From Roseococcus sp. SDR (lineage in GTDB: Bacteria > Pseudomonadota > Alphaproteobacteria > Acetobacterales > Acetobacteraceae), in the NCBI RefSeq assembly GCF_019083995.1, contig NZ_JAHRCU010000024.1, forward strand, positions 1 through 61,134: a stretch of DNA of 61,134 nt, given 5' to 3'. This document shows positions 43,538 to 52,132 of the stretch, in pieces. How positions within the stretch are numbered: the first letter of the stretch is position 1; the number at the start of each line of letters is the position of its first letter. The notes under the pieces are model-generated. The model did not search any database and was not told where the DNA came from. It worked only from the letters and a program-made list of their open reading frames with translations. A program made the translations under genes and the position numbers.

Positions 43538-43971
43538 GCGGGGTCGGCCTTCTTGCGTGAGGGTTTCGCGGCCGCCTCCAGCGCGCGCTGCTGCGCGATG
43601 AAATCCGGCCCGCAGGAGAGCTTCTGCGCCAATGCGCCGCCCGGCTCCACCACGCGCCAGAAGGGCGAGACCGCCTCCGGCGCCTCGCCTGCCGCCACGC
43701 GCTCCAGCGCGGATTCCGCCACGATCCGCAGGAAGATCGCGGTCGAGGTCGGGCAGGTGGCATCCGCCTTGTTCCTCTTCGCCAGCGCATCGCGCATCGC
43801 CGCCACATCCCTGGTCCGGCCGGGCGGGATGGTGCGCAGCCAGGCATCAATCACCTTGGGCGAGGCGATGAAGAGCTGCGCGCCCGCCGGGATGCCGGCG
43901 AAGGGCTTTTCCAGCTCCGTCACGCGGGCGGGGCGGGCCGCGCGATACTTCTCCCCCCAGGAGGTGGTCAT
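43534..43971 (-). CDS. conserved protein of unknown function
   Basis: A 145-residue soluble protein (MTTSWGEKYRAARPARVTEL at the start; RNKADATCPTSTAIFLRIVA and FWRVVEPGGALAQKLSCGPDF later). Two Cys lie in CPTST and SCGPDF. The helix-rich segment with FWRVVEPGG somewhat resembles the DNA-binding part of alkyltransferase-like proteins, but there is no PCHR active site. Overlaps ridA-like gene as ATGA. I do not assign a function. Confidence 0.6.
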   Translation of the reverse strand: MTTSWGEKYRAARPARVTELEKPFAGIPAGAQLFIASPKVIDAWLRTIPPGRTRDVAAMRDALAKRNKADATCPTSTAIFLRIVAESALERVAAGEAPEAVSPFWRVVEPGGALAQKLSCGPDFIAQQRALEAAAKPSRKKADPA

Positions 43972-44127
43972 GGCGTGGCGTGCTGCGACATGGGCATGGT
44001 TCCTCCGTCACGGCCGCCCGCGCGGGATCGCGCGGGGCGGCAGAAAGCTTAACCTTTGCGCCCGGCAATGGCAGTCTCGCGCCACTATGGGCCCATCCGG
44101 TTCCGCCGGAAAGCAGGGGAGGGCAGC

Positions 44128-45084
44128 TTGTCCGTGCCAAGCCTGACACGCCGCAGCATGCTCGCGGGCCTCGCCCTCACGGCCGCACCCGCCCGCGCCA
44201 CCGAGCCCGTCACCCTGCTCATCCCCTTCGCCGCCGGCGGCGCGACCGACCGCCTGGGCCGCATGATCGCGCCCGTCCTGGCGCGCGCGCTGGACGCGCC
44301 CGTGACGGTGGAGGTCATGCCCGGCGAGACGGGCCAGCGCGCCATGCGCCACCTCATGGCGCAGCCCGCCGATGGCCGCACCCTCATCATCGGCAATCCG
44401 GCCCTCTTCGCCTTCAACCCGCACCTCTTCGCGCAACTCGCCTATGATCCGCTGGCCGACCTGGCCCCCATCGGCCTGATCGCGACCAACCCCATGGTGC
44501 TGCTGGCGAGCGCCACTTCCGGCATCACCGATGTCGCGGCGCTGCGCCGGCGCGCGCAGCAGGGGCCGCTGACCATCGGCAGCGCCGGGCGCGGCAGCGC
44601 GCTCTTCATGGGTGGCGTCATGCTGATGCGCGCGCTGGGCGATGGCGGCGAACTCGTGACCTATCCCGGCGGCGGACCCGCGCTGGAGGACCTGCAATCC
44701 GGGCTGCTGGACGTGATGGTGGACCAGGCCATCACCGCCATCCCCGCGACCCATCTCGGCGCCCGTGCCATCGCCGTGCTGCACCCGCATCGCCTGCCCG
44801 AACTCGCCACCGTGCCGACCGCCGCCGAAGCAGGGCTGACGCTGCCCAACCTTGCCATCTGGAACATCCTCGCGCTGCGCGCCGGCACGCCCGAGCCCCT
44901 CATCCAGCGCATGGCCCGGGCCTTGGAGGCCTCGCTCGGGGATGAGATGCTGGCGCGCAGCCTCGCCGCCGATTCCGTCATCACGCCCGAAGGCACGGAG
45001 CACGGACCGGCGGCCGCGGCCGCACTGATCCGCGCCGAGCATGCCCGCTGGGGTAGCTTCATCCGCACGGCGCGCCTGCAATGA
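44128..45084 (+). CDS. Bug family-like periplasmic substrate-binding protein, diverged
   Basis: A 318-residue protein with signal peptide SLTRRSMLAGLALTAAPARA. FAAGGATDRLGRMIAPVLA is typical, but the ENRxGAxG motif is replaced by EVMPGETGQRAM, so the ligand pocket differs from the other six Bug proteins here. TTG 44128 follows GGGAGGG by 5 bases; GTG 44134 is an alternative. A CoA-transferase gene follows after 30 bases, suggesting transport of an acid that is activated as a CoA thioester (inference). Confidence 0.82.
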   Translation: MSVPSLTRRSMLAGLALTAAPARATEPVTLLIPFAAGGATDRLGRMIAPVLARALDAPVTVEVMPGETGQRAMRHLMAQPADGRTLIIGNPALFAFNPHLFAQLAYDPLADLAPIGLIATNPMVLLASATSGITDVAALRRRAQQGPLTIGSAGRGSALFMGGVMLMRALGDGGELVTYPGGGPALEDLQSGLLDVMVDQAITAIPATHLGARAIAVLHPHRLPELATVPTAAEAGLTLPNLAIWNILALRAGTPEPLIQRMARALEASLGDEMLARSLAADSVITPEGTEHGPAAAAALIRAEHARWGSFIRTARLQ

Positions 45085-45114
45085 GAAGAGTTTGAAACGA
45101 GAAGGGTAGGACAC

Positions 45115-46242
45115 GTGAGCGGGAAACCTTTGGCCGGCCTCCTGGTGGTCTCGATGGAACAGGCGGTGGCGGCCCCCACCTGCTCGATGAAGCTGGCCGA
45201 TGCCGGCGCGCGCGTTATCAAGATCGAACGCGCGGAAGGCGATTTCGCCCGCGGCTACGATGCCGCCTGCAAGGGCCTCTCCACCTATTTCGTCTGGCTC
45301 AACCGCGGCAAGGAAAGCCTCCGCCTCGACATCAAGAAGCCCGAGGACAAGGCGCTGCTCGCCCGCCTGCTCGCGAAAGCCGATGTCTTCATCCAGAACC
45401 TCGCCCCCGGTGCGATGGCACGCGCCGGCTTCGGCTCCGCCGAACTGCGCGCGAAGCACCCGCGCCTCATCACCGTGGACATCAGCGGCTATGGCGAGGA
45501 TGGCGAATACGCCGGCATGAAGGCCTATGACCTGCTGGTGCAGGCGGAAAGCGGTCTCACTTCCGTCACCGGCCGCCCCGAGGGCCCGGGCCGCGTGGGC
45601 GTCTCGGCCTGCGACATCGCCTGCGGCATGAACGCCCATGCCGCTGTGCTGGAAGCCCTCCTCGAACGCGCCATCACCGGCCGGGGCAAGGGCATCGCCG
45701 TCAGCCTCTTCGACGGCATGGCCGACTGGATGAACGTGCCGCTCCTCTACCTCGAAGGCACCGGCAAGGAACCGCAGCGCATCGGCCTCGCCCACCCCTC
45801 GCTCTGCCCCTATGGCGCCTTCGAGACGAAGGACGGTGCCCTCATCCTCATCTCCATCCAGAACGAGCGCGAATGGGCGCAATTCGCCGAACACTTCCTC
45901 GGCGACAAAAGCCTCACAGAACGCGAAGGCTTCCGCATCAACGTCGAACGCGTGGCCCAGCGCCCGATGGTGGACGCGCACATCGCCGCCGTCTTCAAAT
46001 CCTACGACCGCGACACCTGCGTCGAACGCCTGACGCGCGCCAACACCGCCTATGGCTTCGTGAACAACGTTGCCGGCCTCGCGCAACACAAGGCACTCCG
46101 CCGCATCAACGTCGAGACCGAAAAAGGCCCCATCCCCCTCGCGGCCCCCGCCGCCCGCTTCAGCGACGGCCCGCGCGAATTCGGCCCCGTCCCCCGCCTC
46201 GGCGAACACGACGCCGCCATCCGCGCCGAATTCGCAGGCTGA
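45115..46242 (+). CDS. CaiB/BaiF family (class III) CoA-transferase
   Basis: A 375-residue transferase. N-terminal VVSMEQAVAAPTCSMKLADAG, VIKIERAEGDFARGYD, and FVWLNRGKESLRLDIKKPED are family blocks. The catalytic Asp is in KAYDLLVQAESGLTSVTG near residue 143. Members transfer CoA between acyl-CoA and carnitine, oxalate, succinate or similar acids. Start GTG 45115. Expressed with the Bug gene upstream. Acceptor unknown. Confidence 0.9.
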   Translation: MSGKPLAGLLVVSMEQAVAAPTCSMKLADAGARVIKIERAEGDFARGYDAACKGLSTYFVWLNRGKESLRLDIKKPEDKALLARLLAKADVFIQNLAPGAMARAGFGSAELRAKHPRLITVDISGYGEDGEYAGMKAYDLLVQAESGLTSVTGRPEGPGRVGVSACDIACGMNAHAAVLEALLERAITGRGKGIAVSLFDGMADWMNVPLLYLEGTGKEPQRIGLAHPSLCPYGAFETKDGALILISIQNEREWAQFAEHFLGDKSLTEREGFRINVERVAQRPMVDAHIAAVFKSYDRDTCVERLTRANTAYGFVNNVAGLAQHKALRRINVETEKGPIPLAAPAARFSDGPREFGPVPRLGEHDAAIRAEFAG

Positions 46243-46275
46243 GCGCGCCCATCCGGGCCGGGGTGCGCGGGTGAA

Positions 46276-46492
46276 CTGGGAAGGGCTCTGCCCTTCCCAG
46301 ACCCATCCCGCCAGGGGCCAGGGCCCCGTGGACCCCTTCAAGAATTGGGCTTGTTGAGGGAGGGGGCAGAAGCGCCCTTGATCACGCGCGCGCCCTCGAT
46401 GCCCCCTCCCTCAACAAGCCCCGTCCTGGGTTCCAAGGGCCTCTCGGCCCTTGGCGGGGTGAGGTTTGGAGAGGGGCGGCGCCCCTCTCCAA
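46276..46492. repeat. cluster of four intergenic hairpins
   Basis: Four separate inverted repeats between two convergent genes: 46276-46300 (11-bp stem, loop TCT), 46347-46421 (22-bp perfect stem, GGGCTTGTTGAGGGAGGGGG... left arm), 46433-46454 (9-bp stem), and 46466-46492 (12-bp stem). No gene is credible in this gap of 281 bases. At least some may be bidirectional terminators. Confidence 0.75.
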
Positions 46493-46523
46493 GTCCCGCG
46501 TGCCCTAGGCCCGGCGGATGCGC

Positions 46524-47771
46524 TCAGCCGTCGAACTCGGGCGCCGGTTGGCCGGTCGCGATGGCGTCGAGCAGGGCCATTTGGCGGGGGAGGCAGATGG
46601 CCTGCAGGTCGTAATGGGTTTCGACGTGGCGTCGGGCGGCGGCCTTGAGCGGGGCCTGGGCGTCCGGGTCGGCGAGCATCGCGGCCAGGTGTTCGGCGAT
46701 CGCGGCGGGGTTGAAGAAGTCGGTAAGGCGGCCGTTGATGCCGTCCTGGATGACTTCCGTGACGGGTGCCGTGCTGGAGCCGAGGATGGCGGCGCCGCAG
46801 GCCATGGCGTCGAGCATCGACCAGGAGAGGACGAAGGGGTAGGTCAGGTAGAGATGCGCGCGGGTCAGCCGGAAGAGGCTGAGCAGGTTGGGGTAGCTGA
46901 CGCGGCCGGTGAAATGGATGCGGCTGAGGTCGAGTTGCCCGTCCAGTTCGCGCAGCATCACGTCGCGCCAGCTGCCGCCTTGCGCGGGCGCGCGGCCATA
47001 GGAGACGCCGTCGCCGCCGACGACCACGACATGGGCGCGGGGGCGCAGCTTCTGGAAGGCGGGCAGGGCGCGCATGAATTGCGGGAAGCCGCGATAGGGC
47101 TCGAGGTTGCGCGCGACGAAGCTCGCCACCTCGTCCTCCTTCGTGAGCACGCGGCCGTCCGGCAGGCGGAATTCGGCGGGCCCGTGGGGCGAGGCGATGG
47201 CGGTGTCGATCCCCTCATGGATGACGGAGATGCGGTCCCGCGCCCAGTCGGGATAGCGGGACCACTGCCAGCGCGTGGGGGAGACGCCCCAATCCGCGGC
47301 CTCGAGCTGGATGAGCTGGATGGTGTTCTGCACCCGGGTGCGCGCGGCCTCATCCAGGCTCACCGGCACGCCGGGCGGGTCGAAGCCGATATCGCCGCCG
47401 GCTGAGCGGAAGAAGTACTCCCAGTAGAGAATCATCTTCGCCTCAGGGAAGACGTCCTTCACGAAGAGCGCCTCGCCCCAGCCGGGATGGGCGCAGATCA
47501 GATCAGGCCGGAGTCCCTTCTTGCGCAGTTCGAGTACGGCGCGGGCGGCCGCCTGGCCGTGCCGGATATGGCCTTCTGTGCGCAGGAGGTAGGGATGCGG
47601 CGTGGTCTTGCCGGGCTCTGGCGGCTTGTAGCGGAGCTGCGTGATGCCCGGCAGCAGCGGCGTCTCGTTCTGGCCGAGGCCCACCACCTTCACGCCCTTC
47701 CGTCGGGCCATCGCCGCCGCAAGGTGGCGATACTGCCCGGGGAAGTTCTGATGCAGGAAAAGGATCTGCAC
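46524..47771 (-). CDS. glycosyltransferase family 4-like protein
   Basis: A 415-residue GT-B glycosyltransferase. It starts VQILFLHQNFPGQYRHLAA and has VISVIHEGIDT-like RISVIHEGIDTAIASP, NLEPYRGFPQFMRALPAF, ITFTGRVSYPNLL-like IHFTGRVSYPNLLSLF, and FVLSWSMLDAMACGAAILGSSTAPVTEVIQDG with the donor Glu. GTG 47771 is the start; an open frame further upstream lies inside hutU antisense sequence. It follows hutU after 11 bases but is functionally unrelated. Confidence 0.85.
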   Translation of the reverse strand: MQILFLHQNFPGQYRHLAAAMARRKGVKVVGLGQNETPLLPGITQLRYKPPEPGKTTPHPYLLRTEGHIRHGQAAARAVLELRKKGLRPDLICAHPGWGEALFVKDVFPEAKMILYWEYFFRSAGGDIGFDPPGVPVSLDEAARTRVQNTIQLIQLEAADWGVSPTRWQWSRYPDWARDRISVIHEGIDTAIASPHGPAEFRLPDGRVLTKEDEVASFVARNLEPYRGFPQFMRALPAFQKLRPRAHVVVVGGDGVSYGRAPAQGGSWRDVMLRELDGQLDLSRIHFTGRVSYPNLLSLFRLTRAHLYLTYPFVLSWSMLDAMACGAAILGSSTAPVTEVIQDGINGRLTDFFNPAAIAEHLAAMLADPDAQAPLKAAARRHVETHYDLQAICLPRQMALLDAIATGQPAPEFDG

Positions 47772-47782
47772 CGCGCGGCGCG

Positions 47783-49447
47783 CTACTTCAGGATGCCGGG
47801 CAGGTCGAGCCCTTTGTCGCGCGCGCAGGCGAGCGCGATGTCGTAGCCTGCATCGGCGTGGCGCATCACGCCCGTGGCCGGATCGTTCCACAGCACGCGG
47901 GAGAGGCGGCGCGCGGCGTCGGGCGTGCCGTCGCAGACGACGACCATGCCCGAATGCTGCGAATAGCCCATGCCCACGCCGCCGCCATGATGCAGCGAGA
48001 CCCAGGTGGCGCCGGAGGCGGTGTTGAGCAGCGCGTTCAGCAGCGGCCAGTCGGAGACGGCGTCCGATCCGTCCATCATCGCCTCCGTCTCGCGGTTGGG
48101 GCTGGCGACGGAGCCGCTGTCCAGGTGGTCGCGCCCGATGACGACGGGGCCGATCTCGCCGCGCGCCACCATCTCGTTGAAGGCGAGGCCGATGCGGTCC
48201 CGATCGCCGAGACCGACCCAGCAGATGCGCGCGGGCAGGCCCTGGAAAGCGATGCGCTGCTTCGCCATGTCGAGCCATTGATGGAGGTGCGTGTCATGCG
48301 GCATCAGCTCGCGCACCTTGGCATCGGTCTTCGCGATGTCCTCCGGGTTGCCGGAGAGCGCGGCCCAGCGGAAGGGGCCGATGCCGCGGCAGAAGAGCGG
48401 ACGGATATAGGCGGGCACGAAGCCCGGGAAATCGAAGGCGTTGGCGAGGCCCTCATCCTTGGCCATCTGGCGGATGTTGTTGCCGTAGTCGAGCACGGCG
48501 CTGCCCATCTTCTGGAAGTCGAGCATGGCCTGCACATGCGCCACCATGCTGCGCTTGGCGGCGGCGGCGACGGCGGCCGGATCGCTCTCGCGCTTCTGCT
48601 GCCATTCGGCCAGCGTCCAGCCGGCGGGGAGGTAGCCATTGCCCGGGTCATGCGCGCTGGTCTGGTCGGTGACGATGTCGGGCACCACGCCGCGGCGGAC
48701 GAGCTCGGGGAAGATCTCGGCGGCATTGCCGAGCAGGCCCACGCTGATGGCGCGCTTCTCGGCGCAGGCCGTGCGGATCATGGACAGCGCCGTGTCGAGA
48801 TCCTCGGCGCGGTGGTCCAGATACTTCGTCTCAAGGCGCTTTTCGATGCTGGAAGGCTGGCATTCGACGGCCAGCACAGAGGCGCCGGCGAAGACGCCCG
48901 CCAGCGGCTGCGCGCCGCCCATGCCGCCCAGGCCACCCGTCAGGATCCAGCGGCCCGCCAGCGAGCCGCCGAAATGCTGGCGGCCGGCTTCCACGAAGGT
49001 CTCATAGGTGCCCTGCACGATCCCCTGGCTGCCGATGTAGATCCAGGAGCCGGCCGTCATCTGGCCGTACATCATGAGCCCCTTGCGATCGAGCTCGTTG
49101 AAGTGCTGCCAATTCGCCCAGGCGGGCACCAGGTTGGAATTGGCGATGAGCACGCGCGGCGCATCGGCATGCGTGCGGAAGACGCCGACCGGCTTGCCCG
49201 ACTGCACGCAGAGCGTCTGGTCGCCCTCCAGCGTCCTGAGTGCCGCGACGATGCGCTCATAGCTGTCCCAGTCGCGCGCCGCGCGGCCGATGCCGCCATA
49301 GACGACCAACTCGCCCGGGCGTTCCGCCACCTCGTCATCGAGGTTGTTCATCAGCATGCGCATCGCCGCCTCGGTGGTCCATTGGCGGCAGGTGATGTCG
49401 AGGCCGCGGGGGCTGCGGATCGCGGGGGCGTTGCGGAATCGGGTCAT
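47783..49447 (-). CDS. hutU: urocanate hydratase
   Basis: A 554-residue NAD-dependent enzyme that converts urocanate to imidazolone propionate. Marks are [53 protein letters not shown], the Cys loop [13 protein letters not shown] and [17 protein letters not shown]. Length is full. hutH, hutI and hutG are not in the window, so it is separated from most of the pathway. Divergent from the DUF3297 gene. Confidence 0.95.
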   Translation of the reverse strand: MTRFRNAPAIRSPRGLDITCRQWTTEAAMRMLMNNLDDEVAERPGELVVYGGIGRAARDWDSYERIVAALRTLEGDQTLCVQSGKPVGVFRTHADAPRVLIANSNLVPAWANWQHFNELDRKGLMMYGQMTAGSWIYIGSQGIVQGTYETFVEAGRQHFGGSLAGRWILTGGLGGMGGAQPLAGVFAGASVLAVECQPSSIEKRLETKYLDHRAEDLDTALSMIRTACAEKRAISVGLLGNAAEIFPELVRRGVVPDIVTDQTSAHDPGNGYLPAGWTLAEWQQKRESDPAAVAAAAKRSMVAHVQAMLDFQKMGSAVLDYGNNIRQMAKDEGLANAFDFPGFVPAYIRPLFCRGIGPFRWAALSGNPEDIAKTDAKVRELMPHDTHLHQWLDMAKQRIAFQGLPARICWVGLGDRDRIGLAFNEMVARGEIGPVVIGRDHLDSGSVASPNRETEAMMDGSDAVSDWPLLNALLNTASGATWVSLHHGGGVGMGYSQHSGMVVVCDGTPDAARRLSRVLWNDPATGVMRHADAGYDIALACARDKGLDLPGILK

Positions 49448-49534
49448 GGCGGCACCGGTTCAGGTTGATGACACAGACATAATCGGAAGGCGCGCGGCTG
49501 GCCAATTTCCCCGAAACGGGGTTAGGAGACGCGC

Positions 49535-49804
49535 ATGTCCGACGCAGATCTTCCCGACACGCCCCCCGACCGCCTGGCGGCCGACCCCAAGAGCCCCTTC
49601 CACGATGCCAAGGCGCTGGAGCGCGGCGTCGGTGTGATCTTCAAGGGGATCGAGCGCACCAATGTGGATGAGTATTGCGTGAGCGAGGGCTGGGTGCGCC
49701 TCATCATGGGCAAGCAGGTGGGCCGCAACGGGCTGCCGCTGACCATGAAGATGCAGGGTGAGGTGATCCCCTACTTCCGCGACAGGCCGCACCCCAAGGG
49801 CTGA
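49535..49804 (+). CDS. DUF3297 family protein
   Basis: An 89-residue protein with the DUF3297 pattern: PPDRLAADPKSPFHDAKALE, VIFKGIERTNVDEYCVSEGW and GNPLT-like GRNGLPLTMKMQGEVIPYF. Small, acidic at the start, no membrane or signal segments. Family role unknown. ATG 49535 follows GGAGACGC. Single gene. Confidence 0.85.
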   Translation: MSDADLPDTPPDRLAADPKSPFHDAKALERGVGVIFKGIERTNVDEYCVSEGWVRLIMGKQVGRNGLPLTMKMQGEVIPYFRDRPHPKG

Positions 49805-50051
49805 GGGCGGATTTCGACTTGTGCGGGATTGATTGCGCTGGGATAGGTCGTCTCAGAAGTTCCTGATTTGGAACGGTCTGCACAGACGCTTTCCGGCCTT
49901 CCTGCCAAGATTCTTCTTGCCGTTGCGTCGGCGCCATGCAGGATTGTTACATTCCCTGGGCGACAATGCCTGGGGCGTGCGGCAGGCCGCCCATGACAAG
50001 CGCCGCCGCTCCGGGATGAGGAACAGAGCGTTGCGCCCAGTCTATCCGACG

Positions 50052-50402
50052 ATGACCGCCCATAATGCGAGCGAGGAACCCTGGCGCCTGGATCGGCTGG
50101 CCCGGACCGACGGCCGGGTGCGCGAATTGCTCCGCATCCTGACGCGCGAAGCGCCGGATGATGAATCCAGCCTGGGTGAGGGCGTCTGGGTCCGGCACGT
50201 CACCGCCATGCATGATGATCGCGGCACGCTGATCGCGCATGTCAGCAAGTCCCTGGCCGATTCCTCCTGGCTGCCGGTGATCGGCGCCGTGCTCAGCCGC
50301 GCCTGGAACGGCGAGGATGAGGGCAGCGTCGCCTTCAAGGTGCAGGGCGCGCCGGAGGTGATCCCGCTGGGTGACATCCTGAAGGCGGAAGGCCCCGTCT
50401 GA
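50052..50402 (+). CDS. hypothetical protein
   Basis: A 116-residue soluble protein (MTAHNASEEPWRLDRLARTD at the start) with WLPVIGAVLSRAWNGEDEGS in the middle. I do not recognise a family. The frame is open further upstream, but that part is Arg-rich and not convincing, so ATG 50052 is chosen. It has no close neighbour in an operon. The gap before it, 49805-50051, holds nothing clear. Confidence 0.5.
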   Translation: MTAHNASEEPWRLDRLARTDGRVRELLRILTREAPDDESSLGEGVWVRHVTAMHDDRGTLIAHVSKSLADSSWLPVIGAVLSRAWNGEDEGSVAFKVQGAPEVIPLGDILKAEGPV

Positions 50403-50596
50403 GGGGCGCGCCACTTCGCCATCATATGGCCGCATGACTGACGCTTCTTCCCGGCCTTCACGCCGGGAAAGACCGAACGCTGCGCCCTCCATCACTCCAT
50501 GCCGCGATCGGCGCCACGGCCGCCGCCCTGCTGGGCGCGAGCGTCATCCTTGGCATCTTCGGCCCCGGCATCGTCCCCCCCTCGCACAGCGGCTGG

Positions 50597-52048
50597 ATGC
50601 TCTCCGGCCGGCTCGGGCCCGATCCGGTCCAGTACTGGCTGGGCTGGACCTTCTTCCGGGACGCGCCCTGGGGGTTGCCGCCCGGCATCAGCCCGAATTT
50701 CGGGATGGAGCTGGCCTCCTCCGTCTTCTACGCGGATGCGATCCCGTTGCTGGCCTTCCTGTTCAAGGCGCTCCGGGGCGTCTTCGAGATCGGCCAGTAT
50801 TGGGGGATGTGGCTCCTGGCCTGCGGCGCGCTGCAGGGCTGGCTGGCCTGGCGGCTGATCGGCCGCTGGACGGAGGCGCCGCTGCCGCGCCTCGCCGGCG
50901 CGATGCTCTTCGTGCTGCAGCCCATGCTGCTGAACCGCCTCGGCGGGCATTTCGCCCTCGGTGCGCATTTCCTGCTGCTCTGGGGGCTGTGCTTCGTGCT
51001 GGAGGGGGCGGGCCGCTGGCGCTGGACGGCGCTGGTGCTGGCCGCCTCGCTGGTCCATTCCTACCTGCTGCCCATGGTGCTGGGTCTCTGGGCCGCCGAT
51101 TGGTGGCGCCGGCGCAACTGGACCGAGGCGGCCATGGTGCTGGGGGTGGGCATCGCCGGGCTCTGGGCGGCAGGCTTCTTCCTGCTCTCGGCCGGGCATG
51201 GCGGCACGACCTATGGCGCGAAGCAGCTCGACCTGCTGGCGCCCTTCGACCCCGCCTATTGGGGCCGCTTCCTGCCCGACCTGCCCGACCCCGACCACCC
51301 GGAGGTCTCGGGCAGCTACCCCGGGCTTGGCGCGCTCCTGCTGCTGCCCTTCCTGGCCTGGCTGAGGCCCGGCTGGCGGCATGTGCCGTTGCTCGTGGTG
51401 CTGCTGGCCATGCTGGCCTTCGCCATCACGCACCGGCCTTCCGTCGGCGGTTCGCAGATCACGCTGCTGCCGCTGCCCGGGCGCGTGGTGGAGTGGATGG
51501 GCGCGTTGCGCGCCTCGGAGCGCTTCTTCTGGCCCATCGCCTATGCGGCGCTGCTGGGCGGTGTGGCGGGGTTGATCCGCCTGTGCGGCCCGCGTTGGTC
51601 GGGCCTCGCGCTGGCCGGGCTGCTGGCCATCCAGGCGGCCGATCTGCGGCCGGGTGTGGCGCGCCTCGCCGGCCTGTTTCCGCCGACGCCGGCCGAGCTT
51701 CCGCTGCGCCTTTCCGACCCATTCTGGGCCGAGGCGGCGACGCGCTATCGCGCCATCCGTGCCGTGCCCGCGGCCAACCAGGGCGCGGCCTGGGAGGAGA
51801 TCGCGGTCTTCGCGGCCACGCACCGCATGGCGACGGACGCGATCTACCTGGCGCGCAGCGATGGCCGCCGCGTGGCCGCCCTGCGGGCCGAGGTGGCCGC
51901 GCGCCTCGCCGAGGGCCGGCCCGAGCCCGGCGTGATGTATGTGCTGCGCGACGCCGAGAGTCTCGCACTCGCCCGCGCCGGCCTGCGGCCAGAGCGGGAC
52001 CGGCTGGTGGAGGCCAATGGCCTGCATGTGCTGGCGCCCGATTGGTGA
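50597..52048 (+). CDS. DUF6311-like polytopic membrane protein (glycosyltransferase-like)
   Basis: The annotated ATG 50597 gives 483 residues, but the same frame is open from 50438 and encodes a further hydrophobic helix (HAAIGATAAALLGASVILGI) just upstream of it. The pattern YWLGWTFFRDAPWGLPPGI, SPNFGMELASSVFYADAIPL and about nine spans matches DUF6311-type membrane proteins, distantly like glycosyltransferases of the PMT/GT-C class. The extra region has no ATG, GTG or TTG; CTG 50480, or a frameshift from ATG 50434, would be needed. A C-terminal soluble part of about 110 residues follows. Confidence 0.75.
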   Translation: MLSGRLGPDPVQYWLGWTFFRDAPWGLPPGISPNFGMELASSVFYADAIPLLAFLFKALRGVFEIGQYWGMWLLACGALQGWLAWRLIGRWTEAPLPRLAGAMLFVLQPMLLNRLGGHFALGAHFLLLWGLCFVLEGAGRWRWTALVLAASLVHSYLLPMVLGLWAADWWRRRNWTEAAMVLGVGIAGLWAAGFFLLSAGHGGTTYGAKQLDLLAPFDPAYWGRFLPDLPDPDHPEVSGSYPGLGALLLLPFLAWLRPGWRHVPLLVVLLAMLAFAITHRPSVGGSQITLLPLPGRVVEWMGALRASERFFWPIAYAALLGGVAGLIRLCGPRWSGLALAGLLAIQAADLRPGVARLAGLFPPTPAELPLRLSDPFWAEAATRYRAIRAVPAANQGAAWEEIAVFAATHRMATDAIYLARSDGRRVAALRAEVAARLAEGRPEPGVMYVLRDAESLALARAGLRPERDRLVEANGLHVLAPDW

Positions 52049-52132
52049 GGCGGGCGTTACCTTCCGGCCGCGCTTGACGAAGAGGGTCTGATCCCCACCC
52101 TTGGGCGTGGAACAAGCGCCAGGAGCCATCCC

